A stretch of DNA of 64,000 nucleotides. Origin: Loxodes magnus. Lineage: Eukaryota > Ciliophora > Karyorelictea > Loxodida > Loxodidae. Under the pieces are notes generated by a model. It worked only from the letters and a program-made list of their open reading frames with translations. It had not been told where the DNA came from and made no database searches. The DNA lies in contig CAMPDV010001999.1 of assembly GCA_946699065.1 (NCBI GenBank), positions 1-64,000 on the forward strand. Reading direction: 5' to 3'. Position 1 is the stretch's first letter. The number at the start of each line of letters is the position of its first letter. Shown here one piece after another: positions 1-15,000 of the stretch. The position numbers and the translations under genes were made by a program.

Positions 1-3000
1 CTATGGGACGTCAAAACAGGTACCTGTAAGACCATGAGTGGTCACACTAGTTGTGTATCATCTGTGGCTATATCCAGTGATTCAGAGTTCATCGTATCGG
101 GAAGTTTAGATAAGACGGTGAGACTATGGGACTTCAAAACAGGTACCTGTAAGACCATGAGTGGTCACACTAGTTGTGTATCATCTGTGGCTATATCCAG
201 TGATTCAGAGTTCATCGTATCGGGAAGTTTAGATAAAACGGTGAGACTATATGACGTCAAAACAGGTACCTGTAAGACCATGAGTGGTCACAATAGTTCT
301 GTATCATCTGTGGCTATATCCAGTGATTCAGAGTTCATCGTATCGGGAAGTTTAGATAAAACGGTGAGACTATATGACGTCAAAACAGGTACCTGTAAGA
401 CCATGAGTGGTCACACTAGTTGTGTATCATCTGTGGCTATATCCAGTGATTCAGAGTTCATCGTATCGGGAAGTTTAGATAAAACGGTGAGACTATATGA
501 CGTCAAAACAGGTACCTGTAAGACCATGAGTGGTCACACTAGTTGTGTATCATCTGTGGCTATATCCAGTGATTCAGAGTTCATCGTATCGGGAAGTGGA
601 GATAAGACGGTGAGACTATGGGACGTCAAGACAGGTACCTGTAAGACCATGAGTGGTCACAATAGTTCTGTATCATCTGTGGCTATATCCAGTGATTCAG
701 AGTTCATCGTATCGGGAAGTCATGATTAGACGGTGAGACTATGGGACGTCAAAACAGGTACCTGTAAGACCATGAGTGGTCACACTAGTTGTGTATCATC
801 TGTGGCTATATCCAGTGATTCAGAGTTCATCGTATCGGGAAGTCATGATTAGACGGTGAGACTATGGGACGTCAAAACAGGTACCTGTAAGACCATGAGT
901 GGTCACACTAGTTCTGTATCATCTGTGGCTATATCCAGTGATTCAGAGTTCATCGTATCGGGAAGTTTAGATTAGACGGTGAGACTATGGGACGTCAAGA
1001 CAGGTACCTGTAAGACCATGAGTGGTCACACTAGTTCTGTATCATCTGTGGCTATATCCAGTGATTCAGAGTTCATCGTATCGGGAAGTAGAGATAAGAC
1101 GGTGAGACTATGGGACGTCAAAACAGGTACCTGTAAGACCATGAGTGGTCACACTAGTTGTGTATCATCTGTGGCTATATCCAGTGATTCAGAGTTCATC
1201 GTATCGGGAAGTTTAGATAAAACGGTGAGACTATGGGACGTCAAGACAGGTACCTGTAAGACCATGAGTGGTCACACTAGTTGTGTATCATCTGTGGCTA
1301 TATCCAGTGATTCAGAGTTCATCGTATCGGGAAGTTTAGATAAAACGGTGAGACTATGGGACGTCAAAACAGGTACCTGTAAGACCATGAGTGGTCACAA
1401 TAGTTCTGTATCATCTGTGGCTATATCCAGTGATTCAGAGTTCATCGTATCGGGAAGTTTAGATTAGACGGTGAGACTATGGGACGTCAAAACAGGTACC
1501 TGTAAGACCATGAGTGGTCACACTAGTTGTGTATCATCTGTGGCTATATCCAGTGATTCAGAGTTCATCGTATCGGGAAGTTTAGATTAGACGGTGAGAC
1601 TATGGGACGTCAAGACAGGTACCTGTAAGACCATGAGTGGTCACACTAGTTGTGTATCATCTGTGGCTATATCCAGTGATTCAGAGTTCATCGTATCGGG
1701 AAGTTTAGATAAGACGGTGAGACTATGTGACGTCAAAACAGGTACCTGTAAGACCATGAGTGGTCACACTAGTTGTGTATCATCTGTGGCTATATCCAGT
1801 GATTCAGAGTTCATCGTATCGGGAAGTGGAGATAAGACGGTGAGACTATGGGACGTCAAAACAGGTACCTGTAAGACCATGAGTGGTCACAATAGTTCTG
1901 TATCATCTGTGGCTATATCCAGTGATTCAGAGTTCATCGTATCGGGAAGTCATGATTAGACGGTGAGACTATGGGACGTCAAAACAGGTACCTGTAAGAC
2001 CATGAGTGGTCACACTAGTTGTGTATCATCTGTGGCTATATCCAGTGATTCAGAGTTCATCGTATCGGGAAGTTTAGATTAGACGGTGAGACTATGGGAC
2101 GTCAAGACAGGTACCTGTAAGACCATGAGTGGTCACACTAGTTGTGTATCATCTGTGGCTATATCCAGTGATTCAGAGTTCATCGTATCGGGAAGTTTAG
2201 ATAAGACGGTGAGACTATGGGACGTCAAAACAGGTACCTGTAAGACCATGAGTGGTCACACTAGTTGTGTATCATCTGTGACTATATCCAGTGATTCAGA
2301 GTTCATCGTATCGGGAAGTTTAGATAAAACGGTGAGACTATGGGACGTCAAGACAGGTACCTGTAATTCCATGAGTGGTCACACTAGTTGTGTATCATCT
2401 GTGGCTATATCCAGTGATTCAGAGTTCATCGTATCGGGAAGTGATGATAAGACGGTGAGACTATGGGACGTCAAAACAGGTACCTGTAAGACCATGAGTG
2501 GTCACACTAGTTGTGTATCATCTGTGGCTATATCCAGTGATTCAGAGTTCATCGTATCGGGAAGTTTAGATAAGACGGTGAGACTATGGGACGTCAAAAC
2601 AGGTACCTGTAAGACCATGAGTGGTCACACTAGTTGTGTATCATCTGTGGCTATATCCAGTGATTCAGAGTTCATCGTATCGGGAAGTTTAGATAAGACG
2701 GTGAGACTATGGGACGTCAAAACAGGTACCTGTAAGACCATGAGTGGTCACACTAGTTGTGTATCATCTGTGGCTATATCCAGTGATTCAGAGTTCATCG
2801 TATCGGGAAGTTTAGATAAGACGGTGAGACTATGGGACTTCAAAACAGGTACCTGTAAGACCATGAGTGGTCACACTAGTTGTGTATCATCTGTGGCTAT
2901 ATCCAGTGATTCAGAGTTCATCGTATCGGGAAGTTTAGATAAAACGGTGAGACTATATGACGTCAAAACAGGTACCTGTAAGACCATGAGTGGTCACAAT

Positions 3001-6000
3001 AGTTCTGTATCATCTGTGGCTATATCCAGTGATTCAGAGTTCATCGTATCGGGAAGTTTAGATAAAACGGTGAGACTATGGGACGTCAAGACAGGTACCT
3101 GTAAGACCATGAGTGGTCACACTAGTTGTGTATCATCTGTGTCTATATCCAGTGATTCAGAGTTCATCGTATCGGGAAGTTTAGATAAAACGGTGAGACT
3201 ATGGGACGTCAAAACAGGTACCTGTAAGACCATGAGTGGTCACACACATTATGTATCATCTGTGGCTATATCCAGTGATTCAGAGTTCATCGTATCGGGA
3301 AGTCATGATTATACGGTGAGACTATGGGACGTCAAAACAGGTACCTGTAAGACCATGAGTGGTCACACTAGTTGTGTATCATCTGTGGCTATATCCAGTG
3401 ATTCAGAGTTCATCGTATCGGGAAGTTTAGATAAAACGGTGAGACTATGGGACGTCAAGACAGGTACCTGTAAGACCATGAGTGGTCACACTAGTTGTGT
3501 ATCATCTGTGGCTATATCCAGTGATTCAGAGTTCATCGTATCGGGAAGTTTAGATTAGACGGTGAGACTATGGGACGTCAAGACAGGTACCTGTAAGACC
3601 ATGAGTGGTCACACTAGTTGTGTATCATCTGTGGCTATATCCAGTGATTCAGAGTTCATCGTATCGGGAAGTTTAGATAAGACGGTGAGACTATGGGACG
3701 TCAAAACAGGTACCTGTAAGACCATGAGTGGTCACACTAGTTGTGTATCATCTGTGACTATATCCAGTGATTCAGAGTTCATCGTATCGGGAAGTTTAGA
3801 TAAAACGGTGAGACTATGGGACGTCAAAACAGGTACCTGTAAGACCATGAGTGGTCACACACATTATGTATCATCTGTGTCTATATCCAGTGATTCAGAG
3901 TTCATCGTATCGGGAAGTTTAGATAAAACGGTGAGACTATGGGACGTCAAGACAGGTACCTGTAAGACCATGAGTGGTCACACTAGTTGTGTATCATCTG
4001 TGGCTATATCCAGTGATTCAGAGTTCATCGTATCGGGAAGTTTAGATAAGACGGTGAGACTATGGGACGTCAAGACAGGTACCTGTAAGACCATGAGTGG
4101 TCACACTAGTTGTGTATCATCTGTGGCTATATCCAGTGATTCAGAGTTCATCGTATCGGGAAGTCATGATAAGACGGTGAGACTATGGGACGTCAAAACA
4201 GGTACCTGTAAGACCATGAGTGGTCACACTAGTTCTGTATCATCTGTGGCTATATCCAGTGATTCAGAGTTCATCGTATCGGGAAGTCATGATTATACGG
4301 TGAGACTATGGGACGTCAAAACAGGTACCTGTAAGACCATGAGTGGTCACACTAGTTGTGTATCATCTGTGGCTATATCCAGTGATTCAGAGTTCATCGT
4401 ATCGGGAAGTGATGATAAGACGGTGAGACTATGGGACGTCAAAACAGGTACCTGTAAGACCATGAGTGGTCACACTAGTTGTGTATCATCTGTGGCTATA
4501 TCCAGTGATTCAGAGTTCATCGTATCGGGAAGTTTAGATAAGACGGTGAGACTATGGGACGTCAAAACAGGTACCTGTAAGACCATGAGTGGTCACACTA
4601 GTTCTGTATCATCTGTGGCTATATCCAGTGATTCAGAGTTCATCGTATCGGGAAGTTTAGATAAAACGGTGAGACTATGGGACGTCAAGACAGGTACCTG
4701 TAAGACCATGAGTGGTCACACTAGTTGTGTATCATCTGTGGCTATATCCAGTGATTCAGAGTTCATCGTATCGGGAAGTGGAGATAAGACGGTGAGACTA
4801 TGGGACGTCAAAACAGGTACCTGTAAGACCATGAGTGGTCACAATAGTTCTGTATCATCTGTGGCTATATCCAGTGATTCAGAGTTCATCGTATCGGGAA
4901 GTCATGATTAGACGGTGAGACTATGGGACGTCAAAACAGGTACCTGTAAGACCATGAGTGGTCACACTAGTTGTGTATCATCTGTGACTATATCCAGTGA
5001 TTCAGAGTTCATCGTATCGGGAAGTTTAGATAAGACGGTGAGACTATGGGACGTCAAGACAGGTACCTGTAAGACCATGAGTGGTCACACTAGTTGTGTA
5101 TCATCTGTGGCTATATCCAGTGATTCAGAGTTCATCGTATCGGGAAGTTTAGATAAGACGGTGAGACTATGGGACGTCAAAACAGGTACCTGTAAGACCA
5201 TGAGTGGTCACACTAGTTCTGTATCATCTGTGGCTATATCCAGTGATTCAGAGTTCATCGTATCGGGAAGTTTAGATAAAACGGTGAGACTATGGGACGT
5301 CAAAACAGGTACCTGTAAGACCATGAGTGGTCACAATATTTCTGTATCATCTGTGGCTATATCCAGTGATTCAGAGTTCATCGTATCGGGAAGTTTAGAT
5401 TAGACGGTGAGACTATGGGACGTCAAAACAGGTACCTGTAAGACCATGAGTGGTCACACTAGTTGTGTATCATCTGTGGCTATATCCAGTGATTCAGAGT
5501 TCATCGTATCGGGAAGTTTAGATAAAACGGTGAGACTATGGGACGTCAAAACAGGTACCTGTAAGACCATGAGTGGTCACACTAGTTGTGTATCATCTGT
5601 GGCTATATCCAGTGATTCAGAGTTCATCGTATCGGGAAGTTTAGATAAAACGGTGAGACTATGGGACGTCAAAACAGGTACCTGTAAGACCATGAGTGGT
5701 CACACTAGTTGTGTATCATCTGTGGCTATATCCAGTGATTCAGAGTTCATCGTATCGGGAAGTTTAGATAAGACGGTGAGACTATGGGACGTCAAAACAG
5801 GTACCTGTAAGACCATGAGTGGTCACACTAGTTGTGTATCATCTGTGGCTATATCCAGTGATTCAGAGTTCATCGTATCGGGAAGTGGAGATAAGACGGT
5901 GAGACTATGGGACGTCAAAACAGGTACCTGTAAGACCATGAGTGGTCACAATAGTTCTGTATCATCTGTGGCTATATCCAGTGATTCAGAGTTCATCGTA

Positions 6001-9000
6001 TCGGGAAGTCATGATTAGACGGTGAGACTATGGGACGTCAAAACAGGTACCTGTAAGACCATGAGTGGTCACACTAGTTGTGTATCATCTGTGGCTATAT
6101 CCAGTGATTCAGAGTTCATCGTATCGGGAAGTCATGATTAGACGGTGAGACTATGGGACGTCAAAACAGGTACCTGTAAGACCATGAGTGGTCACACTAG
6201 TTCTGTATCATCTGTGGCTATATCCAGTGATTCAGAGTTCATCGTATCGGGAAGTGATGATAAGACGGTGAGACTATGGGACGTCAAAACAGGTACCTGT
6301 AAGACCATGAGTGGTCACACTAGTTGTGTATCATCTGTGGCTATATCCAGTGATTCAGAGTTCATCGTATCGGGAAGTGATGATAAGACGGTGAGACTAT
6401 GGGACGTCAAAACAGGTACCTGTAAGACCATGAGTGGTCACACTAGTTGTGTATCATCTGTGGCTATATCCAGTGATTCAGAGTTCATCGTATCGGGAAG
6501 TTTAGATAAGACGGTGAGACTATGGGACGTCAAAACAGGTACCTGTAAGACCATGAGTGGTCACACTAGTTGTGTATCATCTGTGGCTATATCCAGTGAT
6601 TCAGAGTTCATCGTATCGGGAAGTTTAGATAAAACGGTGAGACTATGGGACGTCAAAACAGGTAACTGTAAGAACATGAGTGGTCACACTAGTTCTGTAT
6701 CATCTGTGTCTATATCCAGTGATTCAGAGTTCATCGTATCGGGAAGTTTAGATAAGACGGTGAGACTATGGGACGTCAAGACAGGTACCTGTAAGACCAT
6801 GAGTGGTCACACTAGTTGTGTATCATCTGTGGCTATATCCAGTGATTCAGAGTTCATCGTATCGGGAAGTTTAGATAAGACGGTGAGACTATGGGACGTC
6901 AAAACAGGTACCTGTAAGACCATGAGTGGTCACACTAGTTCTGTATCATCTGTGGCTATATCCAGTGATTCAGAGTTCATCGTATCGGGAAGTTTAGATA
7001 AAACGGTGAGACTATGGGACGTCAAAACAGGTACCTGTAAGACCATGAGTGGTCACAATATTTCTGTATCATCTGTGGCTATATCCAGTGATTCAGAGTT
7101 CATCGTATCGGGAAGTTTAGATTAGACGGTGAGACTATGGGACGTCAAAACAGGTACCTGTAAGACCATGAGTGGTCACACTAGTTGTGTATCATCTGTG
7201 GCTATATCCAGTGATTCAGAGTTCATCGTATCGGGAAGTTTAGATAAAACGGTGAGACTATGGGACGTCAAAACAGGTACCTGTAAGACCATGAGTGGTC
7301 ACAATAGTTCTGTATCATCTGTGGCTATATCCAGTGATTCAGAGTTCATCGTATCGGGAAGTTTAGATAAAACGGTGAGACTATGGGACGTCAAGACAGG
7401 TACCTGTAAGACCATGAGTGGTCACACTAGTTCTGTATCATCTGTGGCTATATCCAGTGATTCAGAGTTCATCGTATCGGGAAGTGGAGATAAAACGGTG
7501 AGACTATGGGACGTCAAAACAGGTACCTGTAAGACCATGAGTGGTCACACTAGTTCTGTATCATCTGTGGCTATATCCAGTGATTCAGAGTTCATCGTAT
7601 CGGGAAGTCATGATTATACGGTGAGACTATGGGACGTCAAAACAGGTACCTGTAAGACCATGAGTGGTCACACATATTATGTATCATCTGTGTCTATATC
7701 CAGTGATTCAGAGTTCATCGTATCGGGAAGTCATGATTATACGATGAGACTATGGGACGTCAAAACAGGTACCTGTAAGACCATGAGTGGTCACACTAGT
7801 TGTGTATCATCTGTGGCTATATCCAGTGATTCAGAGTTCATCGTATCGGGAAGTGGAGATAAGACGGTGAGACTATGGGACGTCAAAACAGGTACCTGTA
7901 AGACCATGAGTGGTCACACTAGTTGTGTATCATCTGTGGCTATATCCAGTGATTCAGAGTTCATCGTATCGGGAAGTAGAGATAAGACGGTGAGACTATG
8001 GGACGTCAAGACAGGTACCTGTAAGACCATGAGTGGTCACACTAGTTGTGTATCATCTGTGGCTATATCCAGTGATTCAGAGTTCATCGTATCGGGAAGT
8101 GGAGATAAGACGGTGAGACTATGGGACGTCAAAACAGGTACCTGTAAGACCATGAGTGGTCACACTAGTTGTGTATCATCTGTGGCTATATCCAGTGATT
8201 CAGAGTTCATCGTATCGGGAAGTAGAGATAAGACGGTGAGACTATGGGACGTCAAAACAGGTACCTGTAAGACCATGAGTGGTCACACACATTATGTATC
8301 ATCTGTGTCTATATCCAGTGATTCAGAGTTCATCGTATCGGGAAGTCATGATTATACGATGAGACTATGGGACGTCAAGACAGGTACCTGTAAGACCATG
8401 AGTGGTCACACTAGTTCTGTATCATCTGTGGCTATATCCAGTGATTCAGAGTTCATCGTATCGGGAAGTTTAGATAAAACGGTGAGACTATGGGACGTCA
8501 AAACAGGTACCTGTAAGACCATGAGTGGTCACACACATTATGTATCATCTGTGTCTATATCCAGTGATTCAGAGTTCATCGTATCGGGAAGTTTAGATTA
8601 GACTGTGAGACTATGGGACGTCAAGACAGGTACCTGTAAGACCATGAGTGGTCACACTAGTTCTGTATCATCTGTGGCTATATCCAGTGATTCAGAGTTC
8701 ATCGTATCGGGAAGTAGAGATAAGACGGTGAGACTATGGGACGTCAAAACAGGTACCTGTAAGACCATGAGTGGTCACACTAGTTGTGTATCATCTGTGG
8801 CTATATCCAGTGATTCAGAGTTCATCGTATCGGGAAGTAGAGATAAGACGGTGAGACTATGGGACGTCAAAACAGGTACCTGTAAGACCATGAGTGGTCA
8901 CACACATTATTTATCATCTGTGTCTATATCCAGTGATTCAGAGTTCATCGTATCGGGAAGTCATGATTATACGGTGAGACTATGGGACGTCAAAACAGGT

Positions 9001-12000
9001 ACCTGTAAGACCATGAGTGGTCACACACATTATGTATTATCTGTGGATATATCCAGTTATTCAGAGTTCATCGTATCGGTAAGTTTAGATAAGACGGTGA
9101 GACTATGGGACGTCAAAACAGGTACCTGTAAGACCATGAGTGGTCACAATAGTTGTGTATCATCTGTGGCTATATCCAGTTATTCAGAGTTCATCGTATC
9201 GGGAAGTGGAGATAAGACGGTGAGACTATGGGACGTCAAAACAGGTACCTGTAAGACCATGAGTGGTCATACTTATTCTGTATCATCTGTGGCTATATCC
9301 AGTGATTCAGAGTTCATCGTATCGGGAAGTCATGATTATACGGTGAGACTATGGGACGTCAAAACAGGTACCTGTAAGACCATGAGTGGTCACACTAGTT
9401 GTGTATCATCTGTGGCTATATCCAGTGATTCAGAGTTCATCGTATCGGTAAGTTTAGATAAGACGGTGAGACTATGGGACGTCAAAACAGGTACCTGTAA
9501 GACCATGAGTGGTCACAATAGTTCTGTATCATCTGTGGCTATATCCAGTTATTCAGAGTTCATCGTATCGGGAAGTGGAGATAAGACGGTGAGACTATGG
9601 GACGTCAAAACAGGTACCTGTAAGACCATGAGTGGTCACACTAGTTCTGTATCATCTGTGGCTATATCCAGTGATTCAGAGTTCATCGTATCGGGAAGTC
9701 ATGATTATACGGTGAGACTATGGGACGTCAAAACAGGTACCTGTAAGACCATGAGTGGTCACACATATTATGTATCATCTGTGTCTATATCCAGTGATTC
9801 AGAGTTCATCGTATCGGGAAGTCATGATTATACGATGAGACTATGGGACGTCAAGACAGGTACCTGTAAGACCATGAGTGGTCACACTAGTTGTGTATCA
9901 TCTGTGGCTATATCCAGTGATTCAGAGTTCATCGTATCGGGAAGTGGAGATAAGACGGTGAGACTATGGGACGTCAAAACAGGTACCTGTAAGACCATGA
10001 GTGGTCACACTAGTTGTGTATCATCTGTGGCTATATCCAGTGATTCAGAGTTCATCGTATCGGGAAGTAGAGATAAGACGGTGAGACTATGGGACGTCAA
10101 GACAGGTACCTGTAAGACCATGAGTGGTCACACTAGTTGTGTATCATCTGTGGCTATATCCAGTGATTCAGAGTTCATCGTATCGGGAAGTGGAGATAAG
10201 ACGGTGAGACTATGGGACGTCAAAACAGGTACCTGTAAGACCATGAGTGGTCACACTAGTTGTGTATCATCTGTGGCTATATCCAGTGATTCAGAGTTCA
10301 TCGTATCGGGAAGTCATGATAAGACGGTGAGACTATGGGACGTCAAAACAGGTACCTGTAAGACCATGAGTGGTCACACTAGTTCTGTATCATCTGTGGC
10401 TATATCCAGTGATTCAGAGTTCATCGTATCGGGAAGTCATGATTATACGGTGAGACTATGGGACGTCAAAACAGGTACCTGTAAGACCATGAGTGGTCAC
10501 ACATATTATGTATCATCTGTGTCTATATCCAGTGATTCAGAGTTCATCGTATCGGGAAGTCATGATTATACGATGAGACTATGGGACGTCAAGACAGGTA
10601 CCTGTAAGACCATGAGTGGTCACACTAGTTCTGTATCATCTGTGGCTATATCCAGTGATTCAGAGTTCATCGTATCGGGAAGTTTAGATAAAACGGTGAG
10701 ACTATGGGACGTCAAGACAGGTACCTGTAAGACCATGAGTGGTCACACTAGTTCTGTATCATCTGTGGCTATATCCAGTGATTCAGAGTTCATCGTATCG
10801 GGAAGTGGAGATAAAACGGTGAGACTATGGGACGTCAAAACAGGTACCTGTAAGACCATGAGTGGTCACACTAGTTCTGTATCATCTGTGGCTATATCCA
10901 GTGATTCAGAGTTCATCGTATCGGGAAGTCATGATTATACGGTGAGACTATGGGACGTCAAAACAGGTACCTGTAAGACCATGAGTGGTCACACTAGTTG
11001 TGTATCATCTGTGGCTATATCCAGTGATTCAGAGTTCATCGTATCGGGAAGTGGAGATAAGACGGTGAGACTATGGGACGTCAAAACAGGTACCTGTAAG
11101 ACCATGAGTGGTCACACTAGTTGTGTATCATCTGTGGCTATATCCAGTGATTCAGAGTTCATCGTATCGGGAAGTAGAGATAAGACGGTGAGACTATGGG
11201 ACGTCAAGACAGGTACCTGTAAGACCATGAGTGGTCACACTAGTTGTGTATCATCTGTGGCTATATCCAGTGATTCAGAGTTCATCGTATCGGGAAGTGG
11301 AGATAAGACGGTGAGACTATGGGACGTCAAAACAGGTACCTGTAAGACCATGAGTGGTCACACTAGTTGTGTATCATCTGTGGCTATATCCAGTGATTCA
11401 GAGTTCATCGTATCGGGAAGTAGAGATAAGACGGTGAGACTATGGGACGTCAAAACAGGTACCTGTAAGACCATGAGTGGTCACACACATTATGTATCAT
11501 CTGTGTCTATATCCAGTGATTCAGAGTTCATCGTATCGGGAAGTCATGATTATACGATGAGACTATGGGACGTCAAGACAGGTACCTGTAAGACCATGAG
11601 TGGTCACACTAGTTCTGTATCATCTGTGGCTATATCCAGTGATTCAGAGTTCATCGTATCGGGAAGTTTAGATAAAACGGTGAGACTATGGGACGTCAAA
11701 ACAGGTACCTGTAAGACCATGAGTGGTCACACACATTATGTATCATCTGTGTCTATATCCAGTGATTCAGAGTTCATCGTATCGGGAAGTTTAGATTAGA
11801 CTGTGAGACTATGGGACGTCAAGACAGGTACCTGTAAGACCATGAGTGGTCACACTAGTTCTGTATCATCTGTGGCTATATCCAGTGATTCAGAGTTCAT
11901 CGTATCGGGAAGTAGAGATAAGACGGTGAGACTATGGGACGTCAAAACAGGTACCTGTAAGACCATGAGTGGTCACACTAGTTGTGTATCATCTGTGGCT

Positions 12001-15000
12001 ATATCCAGTGATTCAGAGTTCATCGTATCGGGAAGTAGAGATAAGACGGTGAGACTATGGGACGTCAAAACAGGTACCTGTAAGACCATGAGTGGTCACA
12101 CACATTATTTATCATCTGTGTCTATATCCAGTGATTCAGAGTTCATCGTATCGGGAAGTCATGATTATACGGTGAGACTATGGGACGTCAAAACAGGTAC
12201 CTGTAAGACCATGAGTGGTCACACACATTATGTATTATCTGTGGATATATCCAGTTATTCAGAGTTCATCGTATCGGTAAGTTTAGATAAGACGGTGAGA
12301 CTATGGGACGTCAAAACAGGTACCTGTAAGACCATGAGTGGTCACAATAGTTCTGTATCATCTGTGGCTATATCCAGTTATTCAGAGTTCATCGTATCGG
12401 GAAGTGGAGATAAGACGGTGAGACTATGGGACGTCAAAACAGGTACCTGTAAGACCATGAGTGGTCATACTTATTCTGTATCATCTGTGGCTATATCCAG
12501 TGATTCAGAGTTCATCGTATCGGGAAGTCATGATTATACGGTGAGACTATGGGACGTCAAAACAGGTACCTGTAAGACCATGAGTGGTCACACTAGTTGT
12601 GTATCATCTGTGGCTATATCCAGTGATTCAGAGTTCATCGTATCGGTAAGTTTAGATAAGACGGTGAGACTATGGGACGTCAAAACAGGTACCTGTAAGA
12701 CCATGAGTGGTCACAATAGTTCTGTATCATCTGTGGCTATATCCAGTTATTCAGAGTTCATCGTATCGGGAAGTGGAGATAAGACGGTGAGACTATGGGA
12801 CGTCAAAACAGGTACCTGTAAGACCATGAGTGGTCACACTAGTTCTGTATCATCTGTGGCTATATCCAGTGATTCAGAGTTCATCGTATCGGGAAGTCAT
12901 GATTATACGGTGAGACTATGGGACGTCAAAACAGGTACCTGTAAGACCATGAGTGGTCACACATATTATGTATCATCTGTGTCTATATCCAGTGATTCAG
13001 AGTTCATCGTATCGGGAAGTCATGATTATACGATGAGACTATGGGACGTCAAGACAGGTACCTGTAAGACCATGAGTGGTCACACTAGTTGTGTATCATC
13101 TGTGGCTATATCCAGTGATTCAGAGTTCATCGTATCGGGAAGTGGAGATAAGACGGTGAGACTATGGGACGTCAAAACAGGTACCTGTAAGACCATGAGT
13201 GGTCACACTAGTTGTGTATCATCTGTGGCTATATCCAGTGATTCAGAGTTCATCGTATCGGGAAGTAGAGATAAGACGGTGAGACTATGGGACGTCAAGA
13301 CAGGTACCTGTAAGACCATGAGTGGTCACACTAGTTGTGTATCATCTGTGGCTATATCCAGTGATTCAGAGTTCATCGTATCGGGAAGTGGAGATAAGAC
13401 GGTGAGACTATGGGACGTCAAAACAGGTACCTGTAAGACCATGAGTGGTCACACTAGTTGTGTATCATCTGTGGCTATATCCAGTGATTCAGAGTTCATC
13501 GTATCGGGAAGTAGAGATAAGACGGTGAGACTATGGGACGTCAAAACAGGTACCTGTAAGACCATGAGTGGTCACACACATTATGTATCATCTGTGTCTA
13601 TATCCAGTGATTCAGAGTTCATCGTATCGGGAAGTCATGATTATACGATGAGACTATGGGACGTCAAGACAGGTACCTGTAAGACCATGAGTGGTCACAC
13701 TAGTTGTGTATCATCTGTGGCTATATCCAGTGATTCAGAGTTCATCGTATCGGGAAGTTTAGATTAGACTGTGAGACTATGGGACGTCAAAACAGGTACC
13801 TGTAAGACCATGAGTGGTCACACTAGTTGTGTATCATCTGTGGCTATATCCAGTGATTCAGAGTTCATCGTATCGGGAAGTTTAGATTAGACTGTGAGAC
13901 TATGGGACGTCAAGACAGGTACCTGTAAGACCATGAGTGGTCACACTAGTTCTGTATCATCTGTGGCTATATCCAGTGATTCAGAGTTCATCGTATCGGG
14001 AAGTAGAGATAAGACGGTGAGACTATGGGACGTCAAAACAGGTACCTGTAAGACCATGAGTGGTCACACTAGTTGTGTATCATCTGTGGCTATATCCAGT
14101 GATTCAGAGTTCATCGTATCGGGAAGTAGAGATAAGACGGTGAGACTATGGGACGTCAAAACAGGTACCTGTAAGACCATGAGTGGTCACACACATTATT
14201 TATCATCTGTGTCTATATCCAGTGATTCAGAGTTCATCGTATCGGGAAGTCATGATTATACGGTGAGACTATGGGACGTCAAAACAGGTACCTGTAAGAC
14301 CATGAGTGGTCACACACATTATGTATTATCTGTGGATATATCCAGTTATTCAGAGTTCATCGTATCGGTAAGTTTAGATAAGACGGTGAGACTATGGGAC
14401 GTCAAAACAGGTACCTGTAAGACCATGAGTGGTCACAATAGTTCTGTATCATCTGTGGCTATATCCAGTTATTCAGAGTTCATCGTATCGGGAAGTGGAG
14501 ATAAGACGGTGAGACTATGGGACGTCAAAACAGGTACCTGTAAGACCATGAGTGGTCATACTTATTCTGTATCATCTGTGGCTATATCCAGTGATTCAGA
14601 GTTCATCGTATCGGGAAGTTGAGATAAGACGGTGAGACTATGGGACGTCAAGACAGGTACCTGTAAGACCATGAGTGGTCACACACATTATGTATTATCT
14701 GTGGCTATATCCAGTGATTCAGAGTTCATCGTATCGGTAAGTTTAGATAAGACGGTGAGACTATGGGACGTCAAAACAGGTACCTGTAAGACCATGAGTG
14801 GTCACAATAGTTCTGTATCATCTGTGGCTATATCCAGTGATTCAGAGTTCATCGTATCGGGAAGTTTAGATAAAACGGTGAGACTATGGGACGTCAAAAC
14901 AGGTACCTGTAAGACCATGAGTGGTCACACTAGTTCTGTATCATCTGTGGCTATATCCAGTGATTCAGAGTTCATCGTATCGGGAAGTGATGATAAGACG

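Noticed and set aside
250-2965. TGACGTCA in W2Y and W2C units as CRE-type regulatory sites
   Set aside because: The palindrome is a by-product of TAT/TGT before the constant GACGTC. It lies inside coding-like repeats, with no promoter context.
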